A DNA stretch of 64,000 nt from an uncultured Rikenellaceae bacterium (GTDB lineage: Bacteria; Bacteroidota; Bacteroidia; Bacteroidales; Rikenellaceae): contig CALVFI010000014.1 in the NCBI GenBank assembly GCA_944326815.1, positions 248,001 to 312,000 of the forward strand. Reading direction: 5' to 3'. A program made the translations under genes and the position numbers. Shown here in pieces: positions 45,775 to 54,431 of this stretch. The notes under the pieces are model-generated. The model was not told the origin of the DNA and ran no database searches. It saw only the letters and a program-made list of their open reading frames with translations. Numbering within the stretch: position 1 is the first letter of the stretch; every line of letters starts with the position of its first letter.

Positions 45775-46203
45775 ATGTTACAGCCAAAAAAGACCAAATT
45801 CAGAAGAATGCAGAAAGGGCGCATGAAAGGTCTCGCCCAGAGGGGCAACCAGCTTGCATTCGGCTCGTTCGGCATCAAGGCATTGGATTCTACCTGGATC
45901 ACCGGCCGTCAGATCGAGGCTGCCCGTCAGGCAATCGTACGTTATATGAAACGTGAAGGACAGATCTGGATCCGGATCTTCCCCGATAAACCAATTACCA
46001 AAAAACCCGCCGAAGTACGTATGGGTAAAGGTAAAGGTTCGCCCGAGGGATTTGTGGCTCCGGTAACTCCGGGTCGTATCCTGATCGAGGCTGAAGGGGT
46101 GCCTCTGGAAGTGGCTCAGGAAGCACTGCGTCTGGGAGCCCAGAAACTTCCGATCCCCACGAAGTTTATCGTAAGAAGAGATTACACTGAAAACAGCATT
46201 TAG
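45775..46203 (+). CDS. rplP: 50S ribosomal protein L16
   Basis: 142 aa. Late-assembly protein near the A site. Signature: [39 protein letters not shown], and [20 protein letters not shown]. The arginine in the last loop hydroxylated in some bacteria is not obviously preserved. Five bases before rpmC. Confidence 0.98.
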   Translation: MLQPKKTKFRRMQKGRMKGLAQRGNQLAFGSFGIKALDSTWITGRQIEAARQAIVRYMKREGQIWIRIFPDKPITKKPAEVRMGKGKGSPEGFVAPVTPGRILIEAEGVPLEVAQEALRLGAQKLPIPTKFIVRRDYTENSI

Positions 46204-46208
46204 GCGAT

Positions 46209-46403
46209 ATGAAAACTACCGAAATAAAAGAACTTACCGTTTCCGACCTCAAAGAGAGGATCGATGCGACGAAGGCAGAATTGGTACGCCTGAAACTCAA
46301 CCATGCCGTTTCTCCGGTGGAGAATCCCGGTGTTATCAAGAAAACCCGCAGAGATATTGCACGAATGCTCACTGTCCTGCGTCAGAAGGAAACCCTTAAA
46401 TAG
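46209..46403 (+). CDS. rpmC: 50S ribosomal protein L29
   Basis: 64 aa, a two-helix protein at the tunnel exit. Pattern: [37 protein letters not shown], and [17 protein letters not shown]. Eight bases before rpsQ. Confidence 0.96.
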   Translation: MKTTEIKELTVSDLKERIDATKAELVRLKLNHAVSPVENPGVIKKTRRDIARMLTVLRQKETLK

Positions 46404-46411
46404 TTATCACT

Positions 46412-46666
46412 ATGGAAAGAAATCTTAGAAAAGAGAGAATAGGGGTGGTTGTAAGCAATAAGATGGATAAGACCGTTACTGTTGCTGTCAAGAGGAAAGT
46501 GAAGCATCCGATTTACGGGAAATTCGTGAACAAGACGACCAAATTCGTTGCGGCCGACGACACGAATACCTGCAATCCGGGCGACACCATCAAGATCATG
46601 GAGACCCGTCCCCTGAGCAAAACCAAGCGTTGGAGATTAGTAGAAATCATAGAAAGAGCTAAATAG
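46412..46666 (+). CDS. rpsQ: 30S ribosomal protein S17
   Basis: 84 aa. OB-fold 16S rRNA binder and early 30S assembly factor. Signature: [40 protein letters not shown], and [20 protein letters not shown]. Ends the S10-type block; rplN starts two bases later, so there is no promoter gap between S10 and spc blocks. Confidence 0.98.
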   Translation: MERNLRKERIGVVVSNKMDKTVTVAVKRKVKHPIYGKFVNKTTKFVAADDTNTCNPGDTIKIMETRPLSKTKRWRLVEIIERAK

Positions 46667-46668
46667 TC

Positions 46669-47034
46669 ATGATACAGCAAGAAAGCAGAATGGTTGTTGC
46701 CGACAACAGCGGTGCGAAGGAGGTTCTTTGTATCCGGGTACTCGGCGGCACCGGCAAACGCTATGCAACCATCGGCGATAAGGTCGTTGTGACCGTAAAG
46801 AGCGCAACCCCTTCGGGCGATATGAAAAAAGGTACCGTATCGAAGGCTGTTGTTGTGAGAACTACCAAGGAGATCAGGCGTCAGAACGGATCCTATATCC
46901 GTTTCGATGACAATGCCGTGGTTCTTCTGAACAATCAGGGTGAGATGAGAGGAACCCGTATTTTCGGCCCGGTGGCCAGGGAACTCCGCGATTCCTATAT
47001 GAAGATTATTTCACTCGCACCGGAAGTATTGTAA
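46669..47034 (+). CDS. rplN: 50S ribosomal protein L14
   Basis: 121 aa. Subunit-interface protein, docking site of the silencing factor RsfS. Signature: [40 protein letters not shown], and [14 protein letters not shown]. Twenty bases before rplX. Confidence 0.98.
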   Translation: MIQQESRMVVADNSGAKEVLCIRVLGGTGKRYATIGDKVVVTVKSATPSGDMKKGTVSKAVVVRTTKEIRRQNGSYIRFDDNAVVLLNNQGEMRGTRIFGPVARELRDSYMKIISLAPEVL

Positions 47035-47054
47035 ACCCATAAGAGTCAATCAAG

Positions 47055-47378
47055 ATGTCAGTTAAATTACATATCAAAAAGGGGGATACCGTTTACGTAA
47101 ACGCCGGCGACAACAAAGGCCAAAGCGGTAAGGTACTCAAGGTGATCGTGGAGAAGAGCCGGGCCATCGTCGAGGGCGTGAACCTGGTTTCGAAAAGCAC
47201 GAAACCCAACGCGAAGAACCCCCAGGGTGGTATCGTTAAGCAGGAGGCAGCGATACACATCTCCAATCTGCAGCCGATCGACCCCAAAACGGGTAAAGCT
47301 ACTCGCATCGGGCGCAAGAAGAATGCAGAAGGCAAGTCAGTTCGTTACGCTAAAAAGTCGGGGGAGGAGATTAAATAA
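47055..47378 (+). CDS. rplX: 50S ribosomal protein L24
   Basis: 107 aa. Assembly-initiator protein with a KOW motif: [40 protein letters not shown]. The stop codon overlaps the rplE start by one base (TAATG), giving translational coupling. Confidence 0.98.
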   Translation: MSVKLHIKKGDTVYVNAGDNKGQSGKVLKVIVEKSRAIVEGVNLVSKSTKPNAKNPQGGIVKQEAAIHISNLQPIDPKTGKATRIGRKKNAEGKSVRYAKKSGEEIK

Positions 47379-47935
47379 TGGCATACGTACCAACACTCAA
47401 GACAAAGTATAAGGAGCAGATCATTCCTGCCCTTACGAAGGAATTTGATTACAAGAGCGTAATGCAGGTTCCCAAGCTTCAGAAGATCGTTATCAACCAG
47501 GGTCTCGGTCAGGCTACAGCCGACAAGAAATTGTTGGAGGTTGCACAGCAGGAGCTTACGGTGATTACCGGCCAAAAGGCAGTGCTCACCAAGTCGAAGA
47601 AAGATATCTCGAACTTTAAGTTGCGTAAAGGGATGCCTATCGGTGTTCGTGTAACGCTTCGTTCCGATAAGATGTACGAGTTCCTTGAAAGGCTGATTGC
47701 CGTGGCACTGCCCCGTATCCGTGATTTCAAGGGAATTAACGAGAAATTCGATGGCCAGGGCAACTACACGTTGGGTATTACGGAACAGATTATCTTCCCG
47801 GAGATCGATATCGATAAGATTACGAAAATCTTCGGTATGGAGATTACGTTCGTGACTTCGGCCCCGACCGACGAAGAGGCTTATGCTCTGCTGAGAGAGT
47901 TCGGCCTTCCATTCAAGAATGCAAAAAAGAACTAA
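47378..47935 (+). CDS. rplE: 50S ribosomal protein L5
   Basis: 185 aa. Central-protuberance protein that binds 5S rRNA. Signature: [40 protein letters not shown], and [20 protein letters not shown]. Six bases before rpsN. In E. coli S8 represses spc translation near the start of this gene; no such structure was recognised at this position, but a large one lies after rpsN. Confidence 0.98.
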   Translation: MAYVPTLKTKYKEQIIPALTKEFDYKSVMQVPKLQKIVINQGLGQATADKKLLEVAQQELTVITGQKAVLTKSKKDISNFKLRKGMPIGVRVTLRSDKMYEFLERLIAVALPRIRDFKGINEKFDGQGNYTLGITEQIIFPEIDIDKITKIFGMEITFVTSAPTDEEAYALLREFGLPFKNAKKN

Positions 47936-47941
47936 TAGAAC

Positions 47942-48211
47942 ATGGCAAAGGAATCAATGAAGGCACGCGAGGTGAAACGCCTCAAACTCGTGCAGAGATA
48001 TGCCGCTAAACGTGCTGCACTGAAAGAAGCCGGAGACCAGGAAGGACTCGCTAAATTGCCTCGCAATTCGAATCCGATCCGTCTGCACAACCGTTGCAAG
48101 ATGACCGGTCGTCCGAAAGGATATATCCGTCAGTTCGGTATCAGCCGTATTCAGTTCCGCGAGATGGCTTCCAAAGGTCTGATCCCGGGTGTGAAGAAAG
48201 CAAGTTGGTAG
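47942..48211 (+). CDS. rpsN: 30S ribosomal protein S14 (zinc-free form)
   Basis: 89 aa, the long form without the CxxC-CxxC zinc ribbon of the short S14. Signature: [40 protein letters not shown] and [20 protein letters not shown]. Followed by a 239-base gap holding a large hairpin and a new promoter, the widest gap in the ribosomal run. Confidence 0.98.
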   Translation: MAKESMKAREVKRLKLVQRYAAKRAALKEAGDQEGLAKLPRNSNPIRLHNRCKMTGRPKGYIRQFGISRIQFREMASKGLIPGVKKASW

Positions 48212-48220
48212 CAGAAACGG

Positions 48221-48316
48221 CATTCTGAACCGGGAGTCAAGGGGGAAAGAGCCTGTAAAAAGAGGTTGCTTTGCCCCTTGGAACCGGTGTCAGAATGTGT
48301 TTTATTTATATTTAAA
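48221..48316 (+). promoter_or_regulatory. 77-nt near-perfect hairpin between rpsN and rpsH
   Basis: The outer stem is CATTCTGAACCGG (48221-48233) with CCGGTGTCAGAATG (48284-48297), 13 bp with one bulged G. After a 4x3 internal loop comes CAAGGGG (48238-48244) with CCCCTTG (48274-48280), then AAAG (48246-48249) with CTTT (48269-48272), then GCCT (48251-48254) with AGGT (48263-48266). The apical loop is 48255-48262. It is followed by the U-rich TGTTTTATTTATATTT. It can act as a terminator or attenuator; because S8 is the next gene it may also be a ribosomal-protein binding site (inference). Confidence 0.8.
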
Positions 48317-48350
48317 CGCGCTAAATCAATGGTTTTTGTAAAAAAAACCG

Positions 48351-48358
48351 TATCTTTG
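48351..48358 (+). promoter_or_regulatory. rpsH: predicted internal spc promoter upstream of rpsH
   Basis: TATCTTTG, identical to the rpsL and eno -7 boxes, about 55 bases after the hairpin. The -33 is unclear (a TTTG at 48335-48338 is too close). The predicted leader is about 86 bases, with a small GC hairpin (around 48380-48392), before the rpsH ATG at 48451. Confidence 0.6.
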
Positions 48359-48450
48359 GCGCTGCTTTGGTAATTGACGCGTGTGAAAGCGCGGCTAAAA
48401 CAAACACAACTTATTAATTAACAGATTTTTAACTTTTAATTCTTTTAACA

Positions 48451-48849
48451 ATGACAGATCCAATTGCGGATTTTCTGACCAGAATTAGAAACGCGGTGAA
48501 AGCCAATCACAAAGTGGTTGAAGCTCCCGGCTCAAAAATCAAACAAGAGATCACCAAGATCCTCTATGATCAGGGTTTCATTCTCGCCTATAAGTTTGAG
48601 AACAACGAGAAAGGCCATCCGATGATCAAAATCGCTCTGAAGTACCATGCAGAGACCAAGACGAACGCTATCAAGGATTTGAAGCGTGTCAGCCGTCCCG
48701 GTTTGCGTCGTTATGCAGACGTGGAACACATGCCGAAAGTACAGAACGGTTTGGGTATAGCCATCGTATCGACCTCCAAAGGTGTGATGACCGATAAGAA
48801 GGCCCGTCAGGAGAATGTCGGCGGTGAAGTATTGTGTTATGTTTACTAA
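48451..48849 (+). CDS. rpsH: 30S ribosomal protein S8
   Basis: 132 aa. Binds helix 21 of 16S rRNA early in assembly. Signature: TDPIADFLTRIRNAVKANHK, LKRVSRPGLRRYADVEHMPK and GLGIAIVSTSKGVMTDKKAR. In E. coli it is the spc-operon repressor. Here it is the first gene after the large hairpin and internal promoter, so expression of rpsH onward may be set separately from the upstream genes. Confidence 0.98.
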   Translation: MTDPIADFLTRIRNAVKANHKVVEAPGSKIKQEITKILYDQGFILAYKFENNEKGHPMIKIALKYHAETKTNAIKDLKRVSRPGLRRYADVEHMPKVQNGLGIAIVSTSKGVMTDKKARQENVGGEVLCYVY

Positions 48850-48866
48850 TTAAAAAAGTTTTTATA

Positions 48867-49424
48867 ATGTCAAGAATTGGAAAATTACCTGTAAACTTGC
48901 CCGCAGGCGTGACGGTAACCGTATCGCCTGATAATGTGGTAAGCGTGAAAGGGCCTCTTGGCACTTTGAGTCAGAAGGTAGATTCTGACATCAAGGTGAC
49001 GGTAGAGGATGGCGCAGTACATGTAACGCGCCCCACCAACCAGCCTCGCCACCGTTCGATGCATGGTCTGTATCGTGCGTTGATTCATAACATGGTGGAG
49101 GGTGTATCGAAAGGATATGAGATCAAACAAGAGCTCGTCGGTGTCGGTTTCAAAGCTGAGGCTAAAGGGCAAATCCTTGAGTTGAGTCTCGGTTATTCGC
49201 ATGATATTCATTTTATGCTTCCCGCCGAAGTGAAGGCAGAGGCAGTGACGGAGAAGAAGAGCAATCCGATCGTCACTCTCAAGAGCATCGACAAGCAACT
49301 GATCGGTCAGGTGGCCGCCAAGCTTCGTTCGTTGCGTAAGCCCGAGCCGTACAAAGGAAAAGGTATCAAGTTTGTCGGCGAACAGCTTCGTCGTAAAGCT
49401 GGTAAGTCTGCTAATGCTAAATAG
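48867..49424 (+). CDS. rplF: 50S ribosomal protein L6
   Basis: 185 aa. Two similar alpha/beta domains at the base of the L7/L12 stalk. Signature: SRIGKLPVNLPAGVTVTVSP, then LVGVGFKAEAKGQILELSLG and RKPEPYKGKGIKFVGEQLRR. The start at 48867 (MSRIGK) is used; an in-frame ATG 33 bases upstream overlaps rpsH and is not family-like. Confidence 0.98.
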   Translation: MSRIGKLPVNLPAGVTVTVSPDNVVSVKGPLGTLSQKVDSDIKVTVEDGAVHVTRPTNQPRHRSMHGLYRALIHNMVEGVSKGYEIKQELVGVGFKAEAKGQILELSLGYSHDIHFMLPAEVKAEAVTEKKSNPIVTLKSIDKQLIGQVAAKLRSLRKPEPYKGKGIKFVGEQLRRKAGKSANAK

Positions 49425-49439
49425 TAAAAACGTACAACT

Positions 49440-49802
49440 ATGTCATTGAATAAGATAGAAAGAAGAGAGAGGATCAAGATGCGTATCCGCAAGATTGTGA
49501 GCGGAACGGCAGAGCGTCCCCGCATGACTGTATTCAGGAGCAACAAGCAGATCTACGTACAGTTTATCGATGATGTCAAAGGTGTTACCTTAGCTATGGC
49601 TTCGTCGTTGGATAAAGAAGTGGCAGAAAAAACCGCAGGTTTGAACAAAACGCAGGTAGCGTCCCTCGTGGGTAAACTTGCTGCAGAGCGTGCTTCTTCC
49701 AAAGGTATTTCGGAAGTGGCTTTCGACCGTAATGGTTATCTCTATCACGGTAGGGTTAAAATGTTAGCGGATGCCGCCAGAGAGGGTGGTCTTAAATTCT
49801 AA
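49440..49802 (+). CDS. rplR: 50S ribosomal protein L18
   Basis: 120 aa. Binds 5S rRNA in the central protuberance. Signature: [40 protein letters not shown] and [20 protein letters not shown]. Six bases before rpsE. Confidence 0.98.
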   Translation: MSLNKIERRERIKMRIRKIVSGTAERPRMTVFRSNKQIYVQFIDDVKGVTLAMASSLDKEVAEKTAGLNKTQVASLVGKLAAERASSKGISEVAFDRNGYLYHGRVKMLADAAREGGLKF

Positions 49803-49808
49803 GCGATT

Positions 49809-50327
49809 ATGGCAAATACCAACATAAAGAAAGTAAGAACGAGCGACCTCGAACTCAAAGATCGGCTCGTGAGCATCCAGCGTGTTACGAAGGTAACCAA
49901 AGGTGGTCGTACATTCAGTTTTTCGGCTATCGTTGTGGTGGGTAACGAAAATGGTGTCGTAGGTTATGGTCTGGGTAAAGCCAGCGAGGTAACTGCAGCT
50001 ATAGCCAAAGGCGTAGAGGATGCCAAGAAAAATCTTGTTAAGATTCCGGTTCTCAAAGGGACCATTCCCCATATGCAGGAGGCTCGTTTCAGCGGTTCTC
50101 AGGTAATGATCCGTCCTGCTGCTCCTGGTACCGGTGTAATTGCCGGAGGTGCTATGCGTGCCGTTTTGGAGAGTGTCGGTATCCGTAACGTGCTTGCAAA
50201 GAGCAAAGGTTCGTCGAATCCGCACAACCTTGTGAAAGCGACCGTGGCTGCACTGCTGGAACTCCGCGATGCACATAGCGTAGCTCAGGTGCGCGGAATA
50301 TCTCTTGATAAAGTATTTAACGGTTAA
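49809..50327 (+). CDS. rpsE: 30S ribosomal protein S5
   Basis: 172 aa. Lines the mRNA entry and affects decoding accuracy. The dsRNA-binding-like domain has [40 protein letters not shown]. The C-terminal domain has [20 protein letters not shown] and [18 protein letters not shown]. Twelve bases before rpmD. Confidence 0.98.
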   Translation: MANTNIKKVRTSDLELKDRLVSIQRVTKVTKGGRTFSFSAIVVVGNENGVVGYGLGKASEVTAAIAKGVEDAKKNLVKIPVLKGTIPHMQEARFSGSQVMIRPAAPGTGVIAGGAMRAVLESVGIRNVLAKSKGSSNPHNLVKATVAALLELRDAHSVAQVRGISLDKVFNG

Positions 50328-50339
50328 TCGGAAGCAATT

Positions 50340-50522
50340 ATGGCAAAATTGAATATTACGCAGGTACGGAGCAAGATCGGTAGTACCGCCATTCAGCGGA
50401 AAAATCTGGCCGCTCTCGGACTCCGGAAGATCAACCAGACCGTTCAGCATGAAGATACCGTTGAAATCAGAGGTATGATTGAGCGGGTGGCACACCTTGT
50501 CAAGGTGGAAGAAGTAAAGTAG
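50340..50522 (+). CDS. rpmD: 50S ribosomal protein L30
   Basis: 60 aa. Small ferredoxin-like-fold protein: LNITQVRSKIGSTAIQRKNL, ALGLRKINQTVQHEDTVEIR, GMIERVAHLVKVEEVK. Normal length. Twenty-eight bases before rplO. Confidence 0.96.
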   Translation: MAKLNITQVRSKIGSTAIQRKNLAALGLRKINQTVQHEDTVEIRGMIERVAHLVKVEEVK

Positions 50523-50550
50523 GTTGTTAAACGAGAAAAGCTTATAAACG

Positions 50551-50997
50551 ATGAATCTCAATAATTTGAAACCCGCTAAAGGGTCTACGCACCACGAAAA
50601 GAGAATCGGTCGCGGACAAGGCTCGGGTTACGGTGGAACCTCCACGCGTGGCCACAAAGGAGCACAGTCTCGTTCCGGTTATTCGCGCAAATTAGGATTC
50701 GAAGGAGGTCAGATGCCGCTTCAGAGACGTTTGCCCAAGTTCGGTTTTACCAATTTGAAACGTGTTGAATACAAAGCGATCAACCTGTCTGTTCTCGAGG
50801 AACTGGCTTCAAAGAATTCTCTCAGTGCCATTTCGGTGGACACGCTGATCGAAGCTGGATTCGTATCCAAGAACGATAAGGTGAAGATCCTCGGCAACGG
50901 TACGTTGACCAAGGCGCTCGAAGTGACTGCTCACGCTTTCTCGAAAAGCGCAGAGGCCGCTATCGAAGTACAACAGGGCAAAGCAATAAAACTTTAA
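50551..50997 (+). CDS. rplO: 50S ribosomal protein L15
   Basis: 148 aa. Late-assembly 23S binder with a long basic, Gly-rich N-terminal arm: LKPAKGSTHHEKRIGRGQGS, GYGGTSTRGHKGAQSRSGYS, and the globular core FVSKNDKVKILGNGTLTKAL. Ten bases before secY. Confidence 0.98.
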   Translation: MNLNNLKPAKGSTHHEKRIGRGQGSGYGGTSTRGHKGAQSRSGYSRKLGFEGGQMPLQRRLPKFGFTNLKRVEYKAINLSVLEELASKNSLSAISVDTLIEAGFVSKNDKVKILGNGTLTKALEVTAHAFSKSAEAAIEVQQGKAIKL

Positions 50998-51007
50998 TCC
51001 ATTAGCG

Positions 51008-52330
51008 ATGAAGAAGCTAATCGAAACCATAAAGAATATATTTAAGATAGAAGAGCTGCGTAAGAGAATTCTCTATACGTTGGGCCTTCTTCTTATTTAT
51101 AGATTCGGTAGTTTTGTGGTGATCCCGGGGATCAACCCCGAAGCATTGGAAGGGTTGAGCCAGCAGGTAGACGGCAACGGTCTGATCGGGCTGTTGAACA
51201 TCTTCTCTGGTGGCGCGTTTGCCAACGCTTCGATCTTTGCCCTCGGTGTAATGCCGTATATCTCCGCCTCGATTGTGATTCAGTTGCTGGGAATCGTAGT
51301 TCCCTATTTCCAGAAACTGCAGAAAGAGGGTGAGAGCGGTCGCCGCAAGATCAATCAGTGGACCAGGTACTTGACCATTATCGTGTTGTTGCTCCAGGCT
51401 CCGGCATATTTGGCCAATCTGCATGCCCAACTTCCCGATGCGGCATTTGTGTTGGGCCGGTCGAGTTTCCTCTTTACGCTGAGTGCTACCGTAGTGCTGA
51501 TCGCAGGTACGATGTTCGTGATGTGGTTGGGCGAAAAGATTACCGACAAGGGAATCGGCAACGGTGTGTCGCTGATTATCATGGTAGGTATCGTGGCCCG
51601 TCTGCCCCATGCGTTGTTGGCTGAAATCAATACGCGTTTCACGGAATCTACCGGTGGTTTGGTGATGTTGGTGGTCGAGATCGTAATGTGGTTCCTCGTG
51701 TTCATGGCTACGATCGCACTGGTACAGGCAGTCCGCAAGGTTCCTGTACAGTATGCGAAACGGATCGTGGGGAATAAACAGTACGGAGGCGTACGCCAGT
51801 ACATCCCGTTGAAGATCAACGCTGCGAATGTGATGCCGATCATCTTTGCGCAGGCGCTGATGTTCTTCCCGATGTTGTTCGGAAAATTCGAGGCTACCCA
51901 GGGAATTGCAGCAACCTTCAGCAACTACCTCGGATTCTGGTACAACTTCGTATTTGCAATTCTGGTGATCGCCTTCACCTATTTCTATACGGCGATCACG
52001 GTCAATCCCAACATGATGGCCGATGATATGAAACGTAACGGCGGTTTTATTCCCGGCGTGAAACCCGGTAAGAAAACGGTCGATTATATCGATACCATCA
52101 TGACGAGAATCACCCTTCCGGGTTCGATCTTCCTTGCAATTGTGGCTATTTTGCCGGCATTTGCCTCGAAGCTCGGAATCAATCATCAGTTTGCCCTCTT
52201 CTATGGAGGTACATCGCTGTTGATTTTGGTCGGTGTTGTTCTCGACACTCTGAAGCAGATTGAGAGCTACCTGCTCCTCCGTCATTATGACGGCCTGATG
52301 AAAACGGGACGGATCAAGGGAAGATCTTAA
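51008..52330 (+). CDS. secY: protein translocase channel SecY
   Basis: 440 aa, ten membrane segments forming the Sec channel for export and membrane insertion. Landmarks: RILYTLGLLLIYRFGSFVVI (TM1), FSGGAFANASIFALGVMPYI and SASIVIQLLGIVVPYFQKLQ (plug and TM2), and the cytosolic loops PVQYAKRIVGNKQYGGVRQY and MKRNGGFIPGVKPGKKTVDY that contact SecA/ribosome. A full-length antisense frame is an artefact. Twenty-six bases before map. Confidence 0.98.
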   Translation: MKKLIETIKNIFKIEELRKRILYTLGLLLIYRFGSFVVIPGINPEALEGLSQQVDGNGLIGLLNIFSGGAFANASIFALGVMPYISASIVIQLLGIVVPYFQKLQKEGESGRRKINQWTRYLTIIVLLLQAPAYLANLHAQLPDAAFVLGRSSFLFTLSATVVLIAGTMFVMWLGEKITDKGIGNGVSLIIMVGIVARLPHALLAEINTRFTESTGGLVMLVVEIVMWFLVFMATIALVQAVRKVPVQYAKRIVGNKQYGGVRQYIPLKINAANVMPIIFAQALMFFPMLFGKFEATQGIAATFSNYLGFWYNFVFAILVIAFTYFYTAITVNPNMMADDMKRNGGFIPGVKPGKKTVDYIDTIMTRITLPGSIFLAIVAILPAFASKLGINHQFALFYGGTSLLILVGVVLDTLKQIESYLLLRHYDGLMKTGRIKGRS

Positions 52331-52356
52331 AGACAAAGAGTTCTTACGAAAAGAAA

Positions 52357-53130
52357 ATGATACACTTAAAAACGAAGGAAGAGATAGAGCTGCTCCGCGA
52401 GAACAACCTTCTGGTGTCGGCTACACTCGCAGAGGTGGGTAAACATATCCATGCGGGCATTACGACACGTGAACTTGATCGTATTGCGGAAGAGTTCATT
52501 CGCTCTCACGGCGCAGTTCCAGGCTTCCTCGGGTACGGTGGCTTTCCGGCAACGCTTTGCATTTCGGTCAACGAGCAAATCGTGCACGGAATACCGTCGG
52601 ATTACGCTCTGAAAGACGGCGACATCGTTTCGGTCGATTGTGGCACGGTTATGAAGGGGTTTTATGGTGATTCCGCATACACATTTGCGGTAGGAGCAAT
52701 CGAGCCGGAGGTCCAGAGGCTCCTCGACGTAACCAAAGAGGCTCTTTATAAAGGTGTCGCACAGGCAAAGGCAGGCAATCGCATTGGAGATATAGCTGCC
52801 GCTGTGCAAGAGCATGCCGAAACAAATGGATTCTCGGTAGTCAGGGAACTGGTCGGACATGGTCTCGGCCGTAATATGCATGAGGATCCGGAGGTGCCCA
52901 ATTACGGTGCAAGAGGCAGAGGTCCCCTGCTGAAGGAGGGGATGGTGATCTGCATCGAGCCGATGATCAATATGGGGACCAAGCAGGTCGTTTTCGAACG
53001 GGACGGATGGACGGTACGCACCCGCGATCGCAAACCTTCGGCACATTTTGAGTTTGCGGTGGCAATCGGCAAGGAGGGTGCAGACGTATTGACCGATTTT
53101 AAGGTGATCGAAGACGCAATTAAAAACTAA
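52357..53130 (+). CDS. map: methionine aminopeptidase, type I
   Basis: A 257-aa dinuclear metalloprotease that removes N-terminal Met. Metal ligands are D94 (VSVDCGTVMKG), D105 (GDSAYTFAV), H168 (LVGHGLGRNMHEDP), E201 (CIEPMINMG) and E232 (FEFAVAIG). No zinc-finger N-terminal extension, so a type Ia enzyme. Placed between secY and infA as in many bacteria; six bases before infA. Confidence 0.98.
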   Translation: MIHLKTKEEIELLRENNLLVSATLAEVGKHIHAGITTRELDRIAEEFIRSHGAVPGFLGYGGFPATLCISVNEQIVHGIPSDYALKDGDIVSVDCGTVMKGFYGDSAYTFAVGAIEPEVQRLLDVTKEALYKGVAQAKAGNRIGDIAAAVQEHAETNGFSVVRELVGHGLGRNMHEDPEVPNYGARGRGPLLKEGMVICIEPMINMGTKQVVFERDGWTVRTRDRKPSAHFEFAVAIGKEGADVLTDFKVIEDAIKN

Positions 53131-53136
53131 GACTCT

Positions 53137-53355
53137 ATGGCAAAGCAAACTGCTATTGAAAAGGACGGGACCATCATTGAAGCGCTCTCGAATGCCATGT
53201 TCCGTGTGGAGCTCGATAACGGTCACGTGATTACTGCGCACATTTCCGGGAAGATGCGGATGCACTACATCAAAATCCTGCCCGGAGATAAGGTGAAAGT
53301 AGAGATGTCTCCTTACGATCTGTCGAAAGGACGTATCTCTTTCAGGTACAAATAA
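53137..53355 (+). CDS. infA: translation initiation factor IF-1
   Basis: 72 aa. S1-like OB fold that blocks the A site during initiation. Signature: [60 protein letters not shown]. Standard length; 16 bases before rpmJ. Confidence 0.98.
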   Translation: MAKQTAIEKDGTIIEALSNAMFRVELDNGHVITAHISGKMRMHYIKILPGDKVKVEMSPYDLSKGRISFRYK

Positions 53356-53371
53356 TTTAGATGTTTGAGAG

Positions 53372-53488
53372 ATGAAAGTTAAAGCATCCATTAAGAAACG
53401 CAGCGAGGATTGCAAGATCGTAAGACGTAAAGGTAAACTCTACGTGATCTGCAAGAAAACCCCCAAGTACAAAATGCGCCAAGGGTAA
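53372..53488 (+). CDS. rpmJ: 50S ribosomal protein L36, partly zinc-ligand-deficient
   Basis: 38 aa, [20 protein letters not shown] then [18 protein letters not shown]; found by reading the gap between infA and rpsM. In the zinc form of L36 the ligands are C11, C14, C27 and H33. Here they are S11, C14, C27 and Y33, so two of four are missing and zinc binding is unlikely. Zinc-less L36 is known in this phylum; retention of two cysteines looks like an intermediate state. Thirty-one bases before rpsM. Confidence 0.95.
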   Translation: MKVKASIKKRSEDCKIVRRKGKLYVICKKTPKYKMRQG

Positions 53489-53519
53489 TTTTTAATCAAA
53501 ACAAGAAGAAAGAATTTTT

Positions 53520-53900
53520 ATGGCACGTATAGTAGGTGTAGATTTACCAAAAAATAAACGGGGAGAGATCGGCCTGACCTATGTCTATGGCATCGGCCGG
53601 AGTACAGCCCGTAAGATTCTTGACAAAGCCGGCATCAGCTATGATACCAAAGTACAGGATTGGAGCGACGATCAGGTTGCAGCAATCCGTAATATCATCG
53701 CTGAAGATGGTATCAAGGTGGAAGGCGAATGCCGCTCCATCGTTCAGTTGAATATTAAACGACTCATGGACATCGGTTGCTACCGCGGTATCCGTCATCG
53801 TCTGGGCCTGCCCGTTCGCGGCCAGAGCACCAAGAACAATGCCCGTACCCGCAAAGGACGCAAAAAGACTGTCGCTAACAAGAAAAAAGCAACTAAGTAA
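53520..53900 (+). CDS. rpsM: 30S ribosomal protein S13
   Basis: 126 aa. 30S head protein at the intersubunit bridge, contacting P-site tRNA through its basic tail. Signature: [40 protein letters not shown], and the C-terminal [20 protein letters not shown]. Starts the alpha-operon block; 11 bases before rpsK. Confidence 0.98.
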   Translation: MARIVGVDLPKNKRGEIGLTYVYGIGRSTARKILDKAGISYDTKVQDWSDDQVAAIRNIIAEDGIKVEGECRSIVQLNIKRLMDIGCYRGIRHRLGLPVRGQSTKNNARTRKGRKKTVANKKKATK

Positions 53901-53911
53901 ACAGTAGAGTT

Positions 53912-54301
53912 ATGGCAAAGAAAACCGGAACAGTTAAAAAGAAAGTTGTTAAGGTTGACGCAGTGGGCGCCGCTCACGTTTGCTCGACTTTCAACAACGT
54001 GATTATAACCCTTACCAACGGTGTGGGCGAGGTGATAAGCTGGAGCTCTGCTGGTAAGATGGGATTCCGCGGTTCGAAAAAGAATACACCGTATGCCGCT
54101 CAGACCGCAGCCTCCGATTGTGCAAAGGTGGCTTACGATCTTGGCCTTCGCAAGGTGAAGGTGTATGTTAAAGGACCCGGGGCAGGTCGTGAATCTGCTA
54201 TTCGTACGATCCACGGTGCAGGTATCGAGGTGATGGAGATCATCGATGTTACACCGCTGCCGCACAATGGTTGCCGTCCGCCAAACCGCCGTCGTGTCTA
54301 A
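53912..54301 (+). CDS. rpsK: 30S ribosomal protein S11
   Basis: 129 aa. 30S platform protein next to E-site mRNA. Signature: [60 protein letters not shown], and the C-terminal [14 protein letters not shown] 130-base gap, with possible structure, precedes rpsD. Confidence 0.98.
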   Translation: MAKKTGTVKKKVVKVDAVGAAHVCSTFNNVIITLTNGVGEVISWSSAGKMGFRGSKKNTPYAAQTAASDCAKVAYDLGLRKVKVYVKGPGAGRESAIRTIHGAGIEVMEIIDVTPLPHNGCRPPNRRRV

Positions 54302-54431
54302 GTGATCCGGATGTTACGTCGACAGAGGGGGACAGGATGACTCTTTTTGTTTGGCAGACATCGGAAAAGAGACCGACAACGTCGGAAGGACAAATGGTTA
54401 TATCAGTTTTTAAAAGCAAAAAAATTAAACA
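54302..54431 (+). promoter_or_regulatory. structured 130-nt gap between rpsK and rpsD
   Basis: CTCTTTT (54341-54347) can pair with AAAAGAG (54365-54371). That stretch is also the loop of a hairpin TCGG (54361-54364)/CCGA (54373-54376), so a pseudoknot can form. CCGAC (54373-54377)/GTCGG (54381-54385) is a competing hairpin. No -7 box was found. S4 represses its own operon through leader pseudoknots in E. coli, so a regulatory role is possible but unproven. Confidence 0.4.

Noticed and set aside
48335..48358. TTTG (48335-48338) as the -33 box for the TATCTTTG at 48351
   Set aside because: The spacing of 12 bases is too short for the 19-22 seen at other promoters here; only the -7 box is retained.
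51017..52336. A 439-aa minus-strand frame opposite secY
   Set aside because: Antisense of a certain gene, with His/Gln/Arg-rich composition typical of shadow frames.
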